Assembly: GCA_002803225.1 (NCBI GenBank)
Contig: NXFV01000723.1
Coordinates: 1-61,385, forward strand
DNA: 61,385 nt
Direction of reading: 5' to 3'
Origin: Gamarada debralockiae
Taxonomy: Eukaryota; Ascomycota; Leotiomycetes; Helotiales; Hyphodiscaceae
Part shown: piece after piece, positions 11,546-23,341 of the stretch
Numbering within the stretch: the stretch's first letter is position 1
Layout: each line of letters begins with the position of its first letter
The notes under the pieces: generated by a model
Database searches by the model: none
What the model was told of the DNA's origin: nothing
What the model saw: the letters and a program-made list of their open reading frames with translations, nothing else
Translations under genes and position numbers: made by a program

Positions 11546-12081
11546 CGCCAGTAGTTAAACTTTCTTCAGTGATTTGAAAGGTTGCGTGATGTTTGAAAGG
11601 CTGCGATGTTTGTAATAATTGACTAGTGCCAGGTTAACAGTGAGTCGTGGTGAACCAGACTTTAAAAAGTTTGGTACAAATACGAATACAACCTCATTCC
11701 GCTATTCATTTGATGTATTCATATTCTCCAAACACTGCAATGCCTAAATTGGGAGACGTAAAACTTCTGAAGTGGTAATCGAAATTTTCCAAGCAGATGC
11801 TTTGATCTTCTGCCACAATCATTTAATCCGAAATGTCAAGACATAGTATTCAACTGCCCGAACACGGCCAAATGTACAAGGCCTCCAATGAATGCTCGAC
11901 ACCACTCGAACTCATAAACCTAATTGGACCTAGGACCCTTCTCGCAAGACAAATCGTCCCATTTTTGCTGTTTGAATCAATATACCCATCACCCCATATT
12001 CCCTAACCTGCTCATTCAGCTCCCCATGTAAGTCGTAGGAGAAAGCCCTGCACCAGTCTTATAGCTGTCAGACTCGTCATT
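11546..12081. other. Spacer between F-box-like gene and its broken paralogue
   Basis: About 540 bp, AT-rich. It holds the presumed promoter of the F-box-like gene. No open frame or repeat worth listing. Confidence 0.5.
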
Positions 12082-12614
12082 TCAAGGAATGGTCAAAGTC
12101 TCAAGGTTGCGAAGCTTCCCGATCCCTTTTGTGATCCCGGGGATCCGTTTCCAAAGTCCAGGGTGAGGTCCAGTGAGAAGAAGCTTTCGAATGCTTCTTG
12201 TTTGCTCGCAATCAGTCTTCTGAGTCCGCGCTCGTATCCTGAAAACGTTCCCGCAGCGAAGCAACCCAATCAGACAATTTCCAGCTTCCAGGTCGTTAGC
12301 TCTGGAGCAAAAATTCCAAAGTCGGGATTCCAGTGCAACGAGCTTTTGGATTTTGACATGAGCCATTTGTCGATTTCGCGTTGCAAGGGAACTGTTGACT
12401 GGTTGGATATTGATAGACTCCGTGAGGCGTGGCTTAATGTCGTTGAACAAAGTGTCGTAGATAAGGAATCGGATGTCGATGGATGGCGAGAAGGGAGCAC
12501 TTGATCGTCGAGGGCCGTCTTGACCACATTTTGTTGAGGTGTTAATTGTCGATTTGAAGGTGTGTTTGTGAATGTTGTCATATCTTTGTGATAGCCTGTA
12601 CAAGGCTTTAACAC
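12082..12614 (-). pseudogene. Broken paralogue of the neighbouring F-box-like gene
   Basis: Two frames must be combined to follow the homology with the gene at 10778-11545. One frame carries SIDIRFLIYDTLFNDIKPRL, matching DIDIRFLIYDELFHDIKRQV of the neighbour. The next homologous block, LQREIDKWLMSKSK...DFGIFAPELTTWKLEI, matching LQPELDKWIISKSR...NYGFFNP...FKLEIF, is in another frame. The final block, KRIPGITKGIGKLRNLETL, matching WSELEEVIKDIGKLRSLRHV, returns to the first frame. The copy is thus frameshifted at least twice and lacks the C-terminal ~90 residues. It is a tandem duplicate that has decayed. Confidence 0.65.
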
Positions 12615-12833
12615 GCGTAATTTCCGTTGTGGTTGGTTGTTGTCATTGTCGACCAGAGGTTATAAACTTTGGTTCGGGACCAGACCATGCCTCATTCCCA
12701 GCAAGTGCTAAATGTCCATCTACAAAAACCAGAGATCCAGCAGTCTACTCCTTGATATTTCACTAAATAAACATCTTCCTAGCAGATCTTAATGTGCACA
12801 GCAGATCCAACATATGTCACGTGACATGGATCA

Positions 12834-15666
12834 TCAACCCGACGGTGTCGATGAGCTGGTTGCTGACGAGCCGTCCCCAGTTGTAGATGTTCGGCTCTCT
12901 GCCTGAGATACATCTGTCGAGGGGCTTGCGCTAGAAAGGTTTAGATGCTTGGGTGTGCCGGCGGAGTCATTTGGAGAGGCCACGGCCATAGGCGTTGCGT
13001 TGCTGGAAAAGATGTTAAACCCAGATTGGTTGGATGGGTCATCTGGATCAATGACATGCGGCAAGCGCTGTATCCCAAGTTGTTCAGTCAGCCAAGATTC
13101 CCAAGATTGGTTTAGCCAACCTTGAAGTTCGGGTATCGAGACAAAGTAGGAGGAGTTGAGACAAGACACCGAAGATTGGTCGATGCCGTCAGATGAAGGC
13201 TTCTGAATCGCCGACACACCGAACTCTTTACCAGGAAAGTACAACTCGCTTTGAATCGACACCATCTCGCCCCGTTCATTGAATACCCAGAGGGCTTCGT
13301 ACTGGCTCTTCTTGGTTGAATAATCGGCTAGCCGATGCTCTTCGTAGGAGAACTCCTGGAACGCCGGTTGAAAGCAAATACTCTGAAATAGATTATAAAG
13401 GGGGAGGGGACTTTGCTGCATATCCTTGGGTTGGGGCGGATTGGGCTCCTTCTCCTTGGTTGGCATATATGGTACATCTCTGGTCCCCGGGAAGGTTCTG
13501 TCTTCCTTTTCACTTGCGGAATGTTGCATTGTTGTCAGCCAGGCCGTGGCGAGCTGGTTGGCCGAACGCTTTCCCCGAAGAGCAAGACTTCCAAACAGGT
13601 CATTTCTCCGCAGGCTATTAAAGTCAAAGGGAGAAGGTATTTCGCTGGGGCTTGTCGATTGATGTGTCCAGTACAAGTATCTAACGTGTGCTACAGATTG
13701 ATCTAATGTGATCATCGTTCGTGTGCCCTCCCTCTCATATTTCTCTAGGATTGAGCGTCGTATGACCTGCTTGGATGCGTTCTTCACACCGACAGCAGAG
13801 AATAGCATCATCCTCCACTTGTTATCTTTGATTGTTCCAGCTTCAACAAAGCGCAACCCAAGGTCAGTTGGAATAAACATGCCGTCGCTGTCTGGAAAAT
13901 AAACCGGCCCTTCCACAATTGAAGTGAAGGTCCCATCATCAAGTGGAATAAACTTGATTGTCTTAAGATGAGAAACGCATTGACCTTTGAAAGACTGTAG
14001 GAGAAACTTTGAGACTCGGAAGTGCCAATCGAGAGGTGTTGCTTTATCCTTGACTTTGGAGGATGGCGAGTCAAGATCTTCCTTCAGTCTCTCGATAACA
14101 TCATTCACTCCCAAGCGTCGAAGGTCGAGAGACATTAGTGCGTATGTATCGTTCCCTTTCTCGTATTCCGTAGCAAGATACTTGTACGTGCCTCCTGGGG
14201 AATCCTCAAAGAGAGGAGCACCAAGAGTATCCTTGAAGTCCTCCGGGATGATCCGCAACTCACTTATCAGCCTGAGTCCATCATGGTTGTAAGGACGAAG
14301 TACTGGTATTGTGGCAAGTATATCTTTAAGCTTTGGAAGGAATTGAGATCTGACGTAGGCGGTGTCAGAAGACATCCAGAAGTCGACGGACGGAAAAGAC
14401 GGAAGAAACCTCATCCATTGATACTGGAGGGTACGGTGTTTGCAGAACTGAATCACCGCCTCAACAAAAGTTTGAGCTACCTCGTCTAGAATGGCAGCAT
14501 TTCGGGGTTGCAGTAGGGCTTCTTGCCAGCTGGTCTGCACCTTGAAATCAGAGTGTATCAAGAACTGCTTGGTTAGCAAGGTCTCGTCGCGGATGAGGGC
14601 CTGAAGTCCCAACATACATGGAAACCCAAACTCTCGCCAGGAAGGTAGGAGTAGATATTTTGCGTGGCGACCTGTGGTACATCCTTTCCATCAACAGGAA
14701 AAACGAGACAGAGCTCTGCTATGTTGCGAGCTTTATGGTAATCTGGTAGATTGGACAGCTGCGCTTTGGTGGTATAGTACCTAGTCATGCGTGTCTCAGG
14801 TGGCCTTCCATTGACTTGGGATACCTGAGTTAGTGTCACTCTCATTCTCTCGTCGCAGTCGCGGATACATGTTTTATGCCTCACGAGGACTCCAGCTCCG
14901 TCGTATTTGTTCACGGTAATTCTGCTGATCTTCTTCAGAAATAAGAGAAGAGTATCTGGAAGGTCTTCGAAAAATTGAATGTCGAGTTTTTCACTATCCA
15001 CATCGTCTCGCAGAATTAATGTGATTCTTGTGAGGGGGCGAGGTAGGATTGCGTCCGGAGTATACTGCACTGGAGTTATAATCCCTATTCCGGACGCCTC
15101 ATTGTTGGACGAGTGCTCGAAAAAGAACGAAAACGGGCCGGAATGGATGTAGACTTTAGAAGCAACCAAGAACACGGACTTGAATCCTACTCCTCTCTCC
15201 CCGATATACCCTTTCGAGTTATTCTTTGGCTTTGTGCTAACGGCAATTTTGCAGAGGGCTTCGACATTTTCAACAGTGAGACCATCCTCATTGTTTTCGA
15301 CAACAATCATGTCAGGATGGATGCTGAACTGTACGTATGGGTCTGCACGTGACACGGTGGCTTGTTTGTAGTCGTTATCTTCGGCATTTTTGATCAATTC
15401 AAATACGAATTGAACTTTCTTCTCGTGAAGATCAATTAACAGGCTGACGCAAAGTCAGTATTCTCAATGCGAAAAACGACATTAGAGTATATCACTGCCT
15501 ACTTTTGAGCCGCACGACCTAATTCGCTTTGGAGATTCTCGATCGCTTTCAGGGCTTTTGGCGGTGTCAAGTCCATTTCGCTCGTAGGAAAGCGGCCATA
15601 CGACTCCGCGATTCCCTCCACCAGATTCTGAGCTTCCGCTGGCGACAGCTTAGAAAGGCTCGCCAT
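12834..15666 (-). CDS. NO VEIN/sacsin-like protein with GHKL-type ATPase fold
   Basis: Large protein of 906 aa. Exons: 15666-15503, 15443-14618, 14564-12834; introns of 59 and 53 bp. The start MASLSKLSPAEAQNLVEGI is followed by a GHKL (HSP90/histidine-kinase-like) nucleotide-binding domain. Its N-box is ELIKNAEDNDY (about residue 70) and its glycine-rich box is IGERGVGFKSVF. Fungal and plant proteins of this type (NO VEIN-related) are large nuclear or cytosolic proteins of poorly known function. After ...SYLPGESLGFH the second intron leads into FLIHSDFKVQTSWQEALL, the usual sequence at this point. The C-terminal ~80 residues are Ser/Thr/Pro-rich and probably disordered. The gene is intact, with no frame problem. 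A role in chaperone-like or chromatin processes is possible but not shown. Confidence 0.8.
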
Positions 15667-16112
15667 CTGCGTCGGTGTAGCTTTGGGTTTAAGATATGAG
15701 CATGGAGAACTAATTGAGAGCTACAACAGCCTGTACGTCTGGTCAAAGGAATCGTAACAATGAACGTGATCTTAGGGATGAGATAGTAAAATTTGGTGGC
15801 AAAAGATGGGAAGCGGGGGCACTGTCTGGAAGTTAGAGAGAATGACTGCGCCACCAACATGCTGGAGGTGGTGATCTTGCGACAGCAATCCTTGGCCTCT
15901 ACTGGTCAACCCAATTGGGCAACCAAGCTGTCGGAATGACGAACCGGCTCGGTCATCTGCATGACGGCAATCCTTCATATGAAGAAGTTCACATAATTGA
16001 ATTATCTCCTCTTCAAATCGCTGCAAAGAATTATTTGATGGCGAGCCATAGAGTGGGGTTTCGCCTAGAACATTTTGGCTCGAGGTTACACAAGTGGACA
16101 AATTCGAAACAC
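15667..16112. other. Promoter side of the NO VEIN-like gene
   Basis: About 450 bp between the start of the NO VEIN-like gene and a 69-bp palindrome. It has minus- and plus-strand open frames but nothing recognisable. Confidence 0.4.
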
Positions 16113-16181
16113 TAATAGTCGGACCCCTAAATCACTCCTGTAGGCCCGCCCCTGCAGGAGTGCTTTAGAGTCCGACTATTA
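16113..16181. repeat. 69-bp near-perfect palindrome (hairpin), TA-bounded
   Basis: The left arm starts TAATAGTCGGACCCC and the right arm ends GTCCGACTATTA. The arms of 31-32 bp pair over nearly their full length, with about four differences, around a 6-bp loop CCCGCC. It lies between the 3' end of the P450 gene and the promoter of the NO VEIN-like gene. It could be a minimal MITE, a hairpin repeat or a strong terminator. Confidence 0.8.
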
Positions 16182-16261
16182 CTTTCCCCGGCTAAATGTC
16201 AATCCGCCCAAAGCACGACACAGTCTTCTCTGGGTATATGTTTTATTTCAACTTGCACTGC

Positions 16262-18256
16262 TTACTCTCTTTCTTTCACCCACATTGGCAACCCATCCTT
16301 CGGCTTCGCAGTCGTCCACAAAATCTGATATGCCCTACCACCAATCTTCTCACATTCCTCAAACCCCTTCATCTTCCTCCCCAGTCTACGATCCAGTTCA
16401 CCATAAGCCTCCTTGAAATCAAACTTCCTCAAAATCAAAGCTAAGACAACACGCGACTCAAGCATCGCCAACTCTTGTCCGATGCAGTCACGTGGGCCCT
16501 TCTCAAACGGTCGGTAGGCGTTCTTGGGTATCGAAGGAAAAGGCGATCTGTCCGGGAGGAAGCGATTCGGGATGAATTCGTATGGACGGGGGAAAATAGA
16601 GGGATCGTGCATAGTGATGTTGTTGTTGACCCATACCATGAATCCCTCTGTTGGGTAGGTCTTGCCATCTCGTCCAGTGACAGTTGCTCCAGGTGGCCCT
16701 ACTCGGACGCTGGTGGCAGGGAGATAGAGTCTCATGATTTCGCGGACGATTGCGGTTGTCAGCGGCAATGCGTTGGCCAGCTTCGGATCTTCTTTGAGAC
16801 GCTTCGTCGCTTCGTCTGCGTCGGGTCCTAGAACACTTTCATGCTCTGCGCGAACTTCTTTGAGAATCTCTGGATGACGAGATAGCTCATAGAATGAGTA
16901 CTAAATAAGGAGATTATTGATCAGAAGGACGTTCAGACTCTGGATAATCCAACTTACCGCGATAACAGACGAACTTGTATCATGACCCGCGAAGATGAAT
17001 GTTTTAACACTACAAGCTATTAGCAGAGAACATCTGAACAATCAAAGAGGACCATACTTATCGCGCATCAATTCAAGGAAATCTGTTGTCACATTGTCCT
17101 CAACCTTACCCCCTTTCTTCATGTACGTCGCCATTGCGATATCGAAAATGGCATTCGACTTTGCGGCTTTCTCGGGGGAGGCAGCAAGCTCCGACCACCT
17201 CTTTCTCAGCATCTTCATGAGCTGATTATTCGAGACCCTCTCGTAGTACCGCAATTTCAGCCCTTTCCAAAGATTCAGACGCTCGGGGGAGAGATCTGAC
17301 ACGGGTCCCACAATTCGACTTGCGGCAATTATGCTTTGAACCATGGGATTCTTGCTAGTCTGCGAATTAAACCTCAGCCCGAAAACTGCTTGGCCGATGA
17401 TATCAACCGTTAAATCCGCTGCCAAAGCCTCGACGCTGCTCACGAAGCCATCACCTGCAGCCGACTTTGACAAACGCGAGGCAAAAACTTCTGTTTCCTC
17501 GACCATCATGGGAACCATGGAGAAGAGATTGGCCTGTGAGAAACCCGGATTGAACATTGTGCGCAGCTCCTTCCAGTCGGCGCCTTCCTGTGCCACGATG
17601 CCTCGACGCCCGAGAACTGGCCCGTACTCCTCTTTCAAGGTCCGGTGCTTGGGGTAAGAGTTGATCTGCGTCACTTGGGCAGCGACTTCTGGGCTTGCGA
17701 CGACCAACAATGGGTGCTTCTGAATGGGGTAGACGTCCATGTAGAACAGGCCGTATTCGCGGAGATTGTATTCTTCTGCGAGGTGATTCATCAGAAGATG
17801 GCTGTGAGCGTCCAGCGGCAGCTTTGGGGACTCTTTTGCCAGGGTGGGGATGTGTCCGAGTATGATATTGTGGGGAACGCCGGGCTTTATTCGATTAGCT
17901 TGTGGCGCTTGAATGGCGACAGAGAGGGGAGGGGGACGGACCAGTTTATGCATCATCATGCGACGCTTTGCCAGTCTGTAGGCAAAGGTCCCAAACCAGC
18001 AGACAAGAATGCTAAAGAGAGAGTACTTGATGGTGAATATGCCATCTTGTTTGCTAAGAGACCATTCCCGATAGCTACCCAGGAGAAATGCTGGAACTGA
18101 GATAGGGAGAAATGTAGTTTTTGCCCGCAAGACGAATATGAAAAGCGCCACAACGAATACATGAGGGAGATCCACGGATTGAGCATTTTCTAGTACTTCC
18201 AACAAATTTTGGAAGGCATCGTCGGGCGAGCCTTCATGCGTTTTGGTGATATTCAT
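16262..18256 (-). CDS. Cytochrome P450 monooxygenase
   Basis: Membrane-bound P450 of 629 aa. Exons: 18256-17058, 17009-16958, 16900-16262; introns of 48 and 57 bp. The N-terminus is long (~130 residues) with several hydrophobic segments before the PGVPHNIILGH region, longer than the usual single anchor. Hallmarks: I-helix AGHDTSSS (encoded by the tiny second exon), K-helix EIMR (ExxR), the meander PNRF, and the haem loop FEKGPRDCIGQEL with the thiolate Cys. All catalytic elements are present, so the enzyme should be active with a CPR partner in the ER. The substrate is unknown. No biosynthetic core gene is nearby, so it need not belong to a cluster. Confidence 0.93.
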
Positions 18257-19335
18257 GGCTACGCCACCCGGCCGTTTACCCGCGAAGAGTGAGAATGCTG
18301 AGCGTGTTTGGGAAGGAGTTTCGAGTCCGGTCTCCGTGCGTTCTTCCTATTGCCTAATTGACAGAAGATCCTTTGGTAAAGAGAATCGAATTGAGGTTTG
18401 TTCTCACGCTGATGAAGTGCCAGCAAGGAGAGTCTCATGCCAAAATAAGGTTATTACTGTACCACAAACAGCCGCCCGCTAGGCCGGTAGCCCCTGCGGC
18501 TGATATCATCCAAAAACTCTAGAATATGATTGGTCGAATCTGCCTTACTTAAAGCTTGCATTGTTCCTCTTTATGCACGAAGTTCGTCGTGTTTTATGGT
18601 CGAGCGGTGCGAAGCGTTGATGGTGATTGGTGCCCTGCCTCAGCCTGCCTGCCAATTCCAGGAGCAGAAGATGCACACTCACCCACGAATTCTGAGTTCG
18701 TCAGATAACGAACTTATATTAACAATTTCAAGTGAAGATTTACCGACGTACTATATGCCATATAACATTTCGTGGTTCATCCGAGTCAAGCGGCACCACG
18801 AGAACAAAACCCTCCTTCGCCTACAAGCCTTTTGTCACGAGAATTTCCTAAGAATTTTTAATAAATACAGATGGATTTGGGCCTTGGATGTTTTTTTTTT
18901 TTTTTTAAAAAAAAGGGAAAAAAAAAAAGATGAGAGAAGAGACCGAAATTGCTCTTAACTAGGTAGTGCATCACGTGATATACAATGTTCTGGCTGAACC
19001 GTTTGTGGCTTCGTCGAGATCCGAGATCCGATTGGCTTAAGGCTTAAAAGCCGAGAGGCAGATTAGCAGTACCTAATCGCTGTGGAAGTTTCTTCAGATT
19101 GCTCCACTGAGTCCGGCAGGTCACCACGTGATTCGTACTTGTAGAAAGTTTGGCTTCACTGAGCTGTTCCTGAGACTGGGGATAATAGAGACTGAGAGGT
19201 AAAGTCAAACACCCTTATATTGTTCACCATTGTTTCAGGCTGCGAAGATGGCTGGGCAACTCTGCCGTCCTATGCATCCATCTAGCACAGCACAAAAGAA
19301 ATATAGATCGCCCAAAAATCCTACCAGAGCCATTT
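18257..19335. other. Spacer upstream of the P450 gene
   Basis: About 1.1 kb. It holds the P450 promoter, a T-run followed by A-runs at about 18892-18929, and a CACGTG box near 18973. Open frames on the plus strand (18530-18958) have no recognisable content. Confidence 0.45.
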
Positions 19336-20040
19336 CTAAACACGTTCGCCTTCCAAATACCCTCTGTTGTCAATTGCTCGCCGCGTCGTAATCAAAATTT
19401 GGGCTCCGTTCGACGATGTCGGAGATGCAAAAAGATCCAGGCTATGCGTCCTCGACGGATACGAGGAGTCGAGAGAAGTCAACGGAGGTTGCAAAGCCAG
19501 AGCGCTTTCAATATCCCTCTTCAATGCGTCTGTCTTCTCCAGCGACTCCCTCATCTTAAGATACATCTTTTTTGTTGAATTCTACGCATTGTGTCAACCT
19601 GCTTCTTGCTACGCTCGCGGAAGGCAAGTTATACGGCACGATTTTGCTGCCGTCGCCGCTCCAAGGCTTCACCAAACGGAGGTTTCCGTGTCCTGTGCTT
19701 CGCGTGTGGTTACGGCTCGATTAACGTTTTCTTTAGCCTTTCCGATCGCTCATTGCTTCGCGGAGATTCGACCAAGCGTAAATTTGAGTCGCCCGTGGGC
19801 CACATTCCTGGGTGGACATGCCATCCCGTTGAAGGCTCTCCTGCCACTTCGCTCATCGAACTCGAATTGTTTTGTGAGATCGGATCTTCGGACTGCAAAC
19901 GATCAGTTCCTGGTCCTTTCAATGTATCATTGCTCCCAGACGGCGCTTCGGTCAGCAGAGCAGTGCCTTGATCCCACGTCAAAGACCTTTTATCATCACG
20001 AGGTAATACATCTTGTCTTCTATGAAGTTAATGACATTCA
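19336..20040 (-). pseudogene. bZIP transcription factor relic
   Basis: Reading leftward, an open segment (TWDQGTALLTEAPSGSND...SERLKKTLIEP) meets a TAA and continues in the same frame through a bZIP basic region: ALERRRQQNRA, V, TAA, LAFRERSKKQV. Intact fungal bZIPs have NRAAQ(R/L)AFRERK here. The sequence GTATAA therefore stands where GCACAA is expected, that is, two C-to-T changes in CpA context. The first TAA may likewise replace CAA. The leucine-zipper-like segment (MRESLEKTDALKRDIESALAL) follows in another frame, through an indel or a lost intron. Upstream exons are not identified. The gene cannot make a full protein. Confidence 0.6.
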
Positions 20041-20289
20041 ACGATCTAAGTGTGCGTCGCATCACTTCATTTCTCGAGATCTTACGTGGTACACTTACCA
20101 AGCTTCACCACGGCTGGTTCATACATCAAGCCCCAAAGAGAACTCTGACAAGTTCTAATATGGACAATGTCGTTCGTGGTACCCCAATTGGCGCAGATTA
20201 AAGTGCTTGGGTTCGTTTAGGCTCAAGTTTCGGCGCGGGATTGAGAAAGACGATTTCATTCACTGATCTGTATTACTCTATCAAAATCC

Positions 20290-21621
20290 GCCCCAGGTGT
20301 ACTTGATCCCTTCTCCGTAATGTCATTGTTCATCACTCCTCGAACACAGCTCCTCCTTCATCATCATTGTACGTTATCTTCCCACTATGGGTACAGCTTT
20401 TTGCAACCTCTCTGACATAATCTCTTAGTTAACGTCCGCCTCGCCTCCTCTTGGCTCATGATGCTCATGAAGAAGGGGCAGTTCTCACTCGCCGTCCATG
20501 ATGCGGCATTGTTCCACACCTTCATGTCACATTACGTAGCGGCGTACAACTTACGCTTCAGCACGGGAGATCCGGCTGAAAGTGTGCAACATAGAACCGA
20601 AGCAATACGTATCGTGAACGAGACTTCTAGATCCGTCGCAAGCTTTGAGTGACGGTAAGATTGCTGCTGTTGCCAATTTGGCTGTTTATGAGGCGAGTGT
20701 GGGTCCTAGCCGTAAGAATCTGAGGGATATGGTTGACGAGGAACTTGTCATTAGTCTTCCAATGGCTCGACGAAGAGTATGATGGTACATCTGAACGGCC
20801 TAGTGAGTATGGTGAACATGCGAGGCGGCATCCATAATGGAGGATTCGCTCCTCATGTTCGACGTCTCATCGGATGGTAAAGATTTAGCCTCCCCACTTT
20901 CCCTCCTGTACCCTTCTAATCGCTTTTCAGGACGGATTTACACTGCGCCAGTGCGCTCTCCAAGCCTCGATTCTCACCACTTGGGACCCCCTTGACGGAA
21001 GCGCCTGAAGACAACTCTCTTCCATTCCCAACGGACTCACAGCTTCCCAAGTTCCCAAACACATTCGAAAATTTCGGACTTGAGGACACGCTGACGGAAA
21101 TCCGTGCGCTATCAGCAACCATGGCAGTTCTCCGAAGACAGCCCATCCTGCCACAGGAAAACATCTAGTACAGCGACAAAATCTACTCCCTCCAACACCG
21201 ACTCTTCGACGTCCTGCACTGCCCTCTTAGTCAGCGCGGTGAGCTAGACGCCGCCTGTTGCATCGCAGCCCTCATCTTCGGCGCCACATGTCTCAGGGAT
21301 ATCACGTTCAATTTCCGCGTGATAGCGAACGCTGTGAAGCGCCTGAGAGAAGCTATTGCGGAATTTTTGGACAAATATTGGGCCCTGCTTGTTGACGGGC
21401 TGGGATTGAAATTGTTTTGGGTACTGAGGCTGGGAGGCATTGCTAGTGAGGGGAAGGAGGAGAGGTGGTGGTTTGTTGGGAAATTTAGGAAGATGGTGGG
21501 GGTTTTACGGTTGAAGGATTGGGAAAGTGCGAGGGTTATTTTGGAGGGTGTGCTTTGGCAGAGCGATTTGGATGGGTTTGGGAGGAAGTTATGGGCGGAA
21601 GCCAATAGTTCGGTGTGTTAG
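20290..21621 (+). pseudogene. Fungal-specific transcription factor-like gene, broken
   Basis: This reads as the regulatory domain of a fungal transcription factor (Fungal_trans_2 style). It runs from LDPFSVMSLFITPRTQLLLHH, through NVRLASSWLMMLMKKGQFSL and HLNGLVSMVNMRGGIHNGGF, to a C-terminal KLWAEANSSVC with a stop at 21621. Three normal introns can be placed at 20369-20428, 20699-20754 and 20877-20930. A one-base frameshift near 20622 (after RIVNE) and a TAG at 21166-21168 (after LPQENI) break the frame. No Zn2Cys6 cluster is seen upstream. It is divergent from the bZIP relic. The intact introns and good codon continuity suggest recent inactivation. Confidence 0.65.
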
Positions 21622-21859
21622 GGGAAGATATTGCATAAGGGAAACTTGGGAGATACAATTGAAATTGTATCGGTTTAACATTATTGGGTATGCTACGCAA
21701 ATTTTCTGAAGTCCTCCTTAGGGGGAACTTGCGGTAAGCAATGTGTCCTAACTCACGTGGTTGGTGTGCCACAAGAGATTGCTGTAGGCCGTCGAAGCTG
21801 ACAATCTCGATATGTAATAAAGCCCCGCAGCCCCTCATCTCTAATTTTCGCACCTGTGT

Positions 21860-23090
21860 TTACTCACTTGAGTCTTGGCACTCATAACTACGAAAATGGA
21901 GCATTCAAAATCCCGAAAACACCATGCCGACTTCTGCATCGGGCTCAACTCATCGCCAGGCTCATGTTTACCGAGCGAGAAACCGTTTCCAGCAAAGTTG
22001 TCCTCCTAAGTACTTCAGATGAGAAGTCAGTAGTGTTATCATACAGTTCTGTGGCATACTGAACATCTTTGCTGTAAGACATGGAGAGGACACTCAGGAC
22101 AGCACAGACAACGATTATCATCGAGGACTCTCGCTCTTCAACCTCACCTAAGTCCTCCACCGATCCCACCCCCGCCGTCAAATTCCCAAAGATATCCCTC
22201 ATGCATGGGATTTTACATTCCACTTCCCGCCAGCTTTGCCACTGTCAGGAGATTTTGGAGGAGGTTGGAACGTGGGGGGATCATCAAGTATCAAATATGT
22301 GTTGAAGATTGTGAAGGGGAGGACTTGGGACTTCACGCAAGACACGGCGAAAATGGTTGACTGTGATCCAGCTGCTCCTTTTGTTGGGCGTTTGGGGGCG
22401 GCCAATATGAGGATGAAGGCGCTGACGTTCTCGGCGCGGGCTGCACATTTGATGTGCCATTTATATTTGGCCAAGCTAAATAAATTGGATCAGCGTATCA
22501 TGACGTGCACGAAAGGGTCTGGCTACCGTTGCAATTAATAGATGATGAGAGTGGTGTTCATCAACACCATCTACTAGGACGTCTTTTCCATCATAAGACG
22601 CAGGACAAAGGAGGTAGAAGTGTCCTCTGTAACCTCGATACCAAACTTCCAAAGGCTCTTGGTCCAGGAGATTCCCTCCCAATAAACTTGACCGTTTTCC
22701 GAACTCCAGCACTTTGTCCAACCCTGAAAATGTCTATCGCTCCACGTTGTGGAGCTAGATTTGATCAGGCGCATGAAAATTTACAGCCCGAAGGCGGACT
22801 CGCGAAAGCCAGGAGAGCGGCCAGCTCTTCGCTACTAAGAATACATATCCCCGTCGTCGAAGGGAGAGTGGATCTGGGAAACACCTTCTCCTTACGATGC
22901 GGACGGACAGACATCTTGCCAACTCAAGAACAACAACTCGGAAGAGTTAGCCTATAGCCTCAAAAGCGCACTTGATACTCCAAGCTGATGGCACGAAGGT
23001 CGAAGTGAAGTTTAAACTGCCGGATCTGACTATATTCTCTGGGACAAGACGCCTACCTACTTACGCGGAGGCGCAGTCATCGATTGATTC
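21860..23090 (+). pseudogene. Decayed arrestin-like gene
   Basis: Arrestin-like blocks occur in changing frames on the plus strand. One is a DNDYHRGLSLFNLT block (compare YRGxxxLF in fungal arrestins). Others are HAWDFTFHFPPALPLSGD with SSSIKYVLKIVKGR (compare HxWPFxFxFP and the following beta strands), TKLPKALGPGDSLPINLTVF, and a distal LPTYAEAQ. Frame changes and stops separate them, and no continuous exon model works. Fungal arrestins are adaptors for ubiquitin-dependent endocytosis of permeases. The assignment rests on motif layout only and is moderate. Confidence 0.42.
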
Positions 23091-23341
23091 CCAGGAACAT
23101 TTGAAGCTCCAATTGTAGCTCATGAGAAGCTAAAAGGTAAAGCTTTGGAATGGTAGAGCCTAAGCAAGGGAAGTGTTGAGAGCTCACGTGTTACAGACAT
23201 GACCGGGTCCTCATTCGCGCCCTCCGATCAACCCCAACCATCACTTTTAGTTTCCCTCAAGTCCAATAGACATCACTCTTATTCTCCCCAAGTCTTCATT
23301 CATCCACAACTCCTCCAGCCGTTCAACTCAGCCAATCAACT

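Noticed and set aside
18530..18958. 142-codon plus-strand frame ending in poly-Phe and poly-Lys
   Set aside because: The end is produced by T- and A-runs, and there is no motif or conserved pattern.
19367..20158. 263-codon plus-strand frame
   Set aside because: It lies opposite the bZIP relic, is Cys/Ser-rich with no domain, and is best explained as the antisense of former coding sequence.
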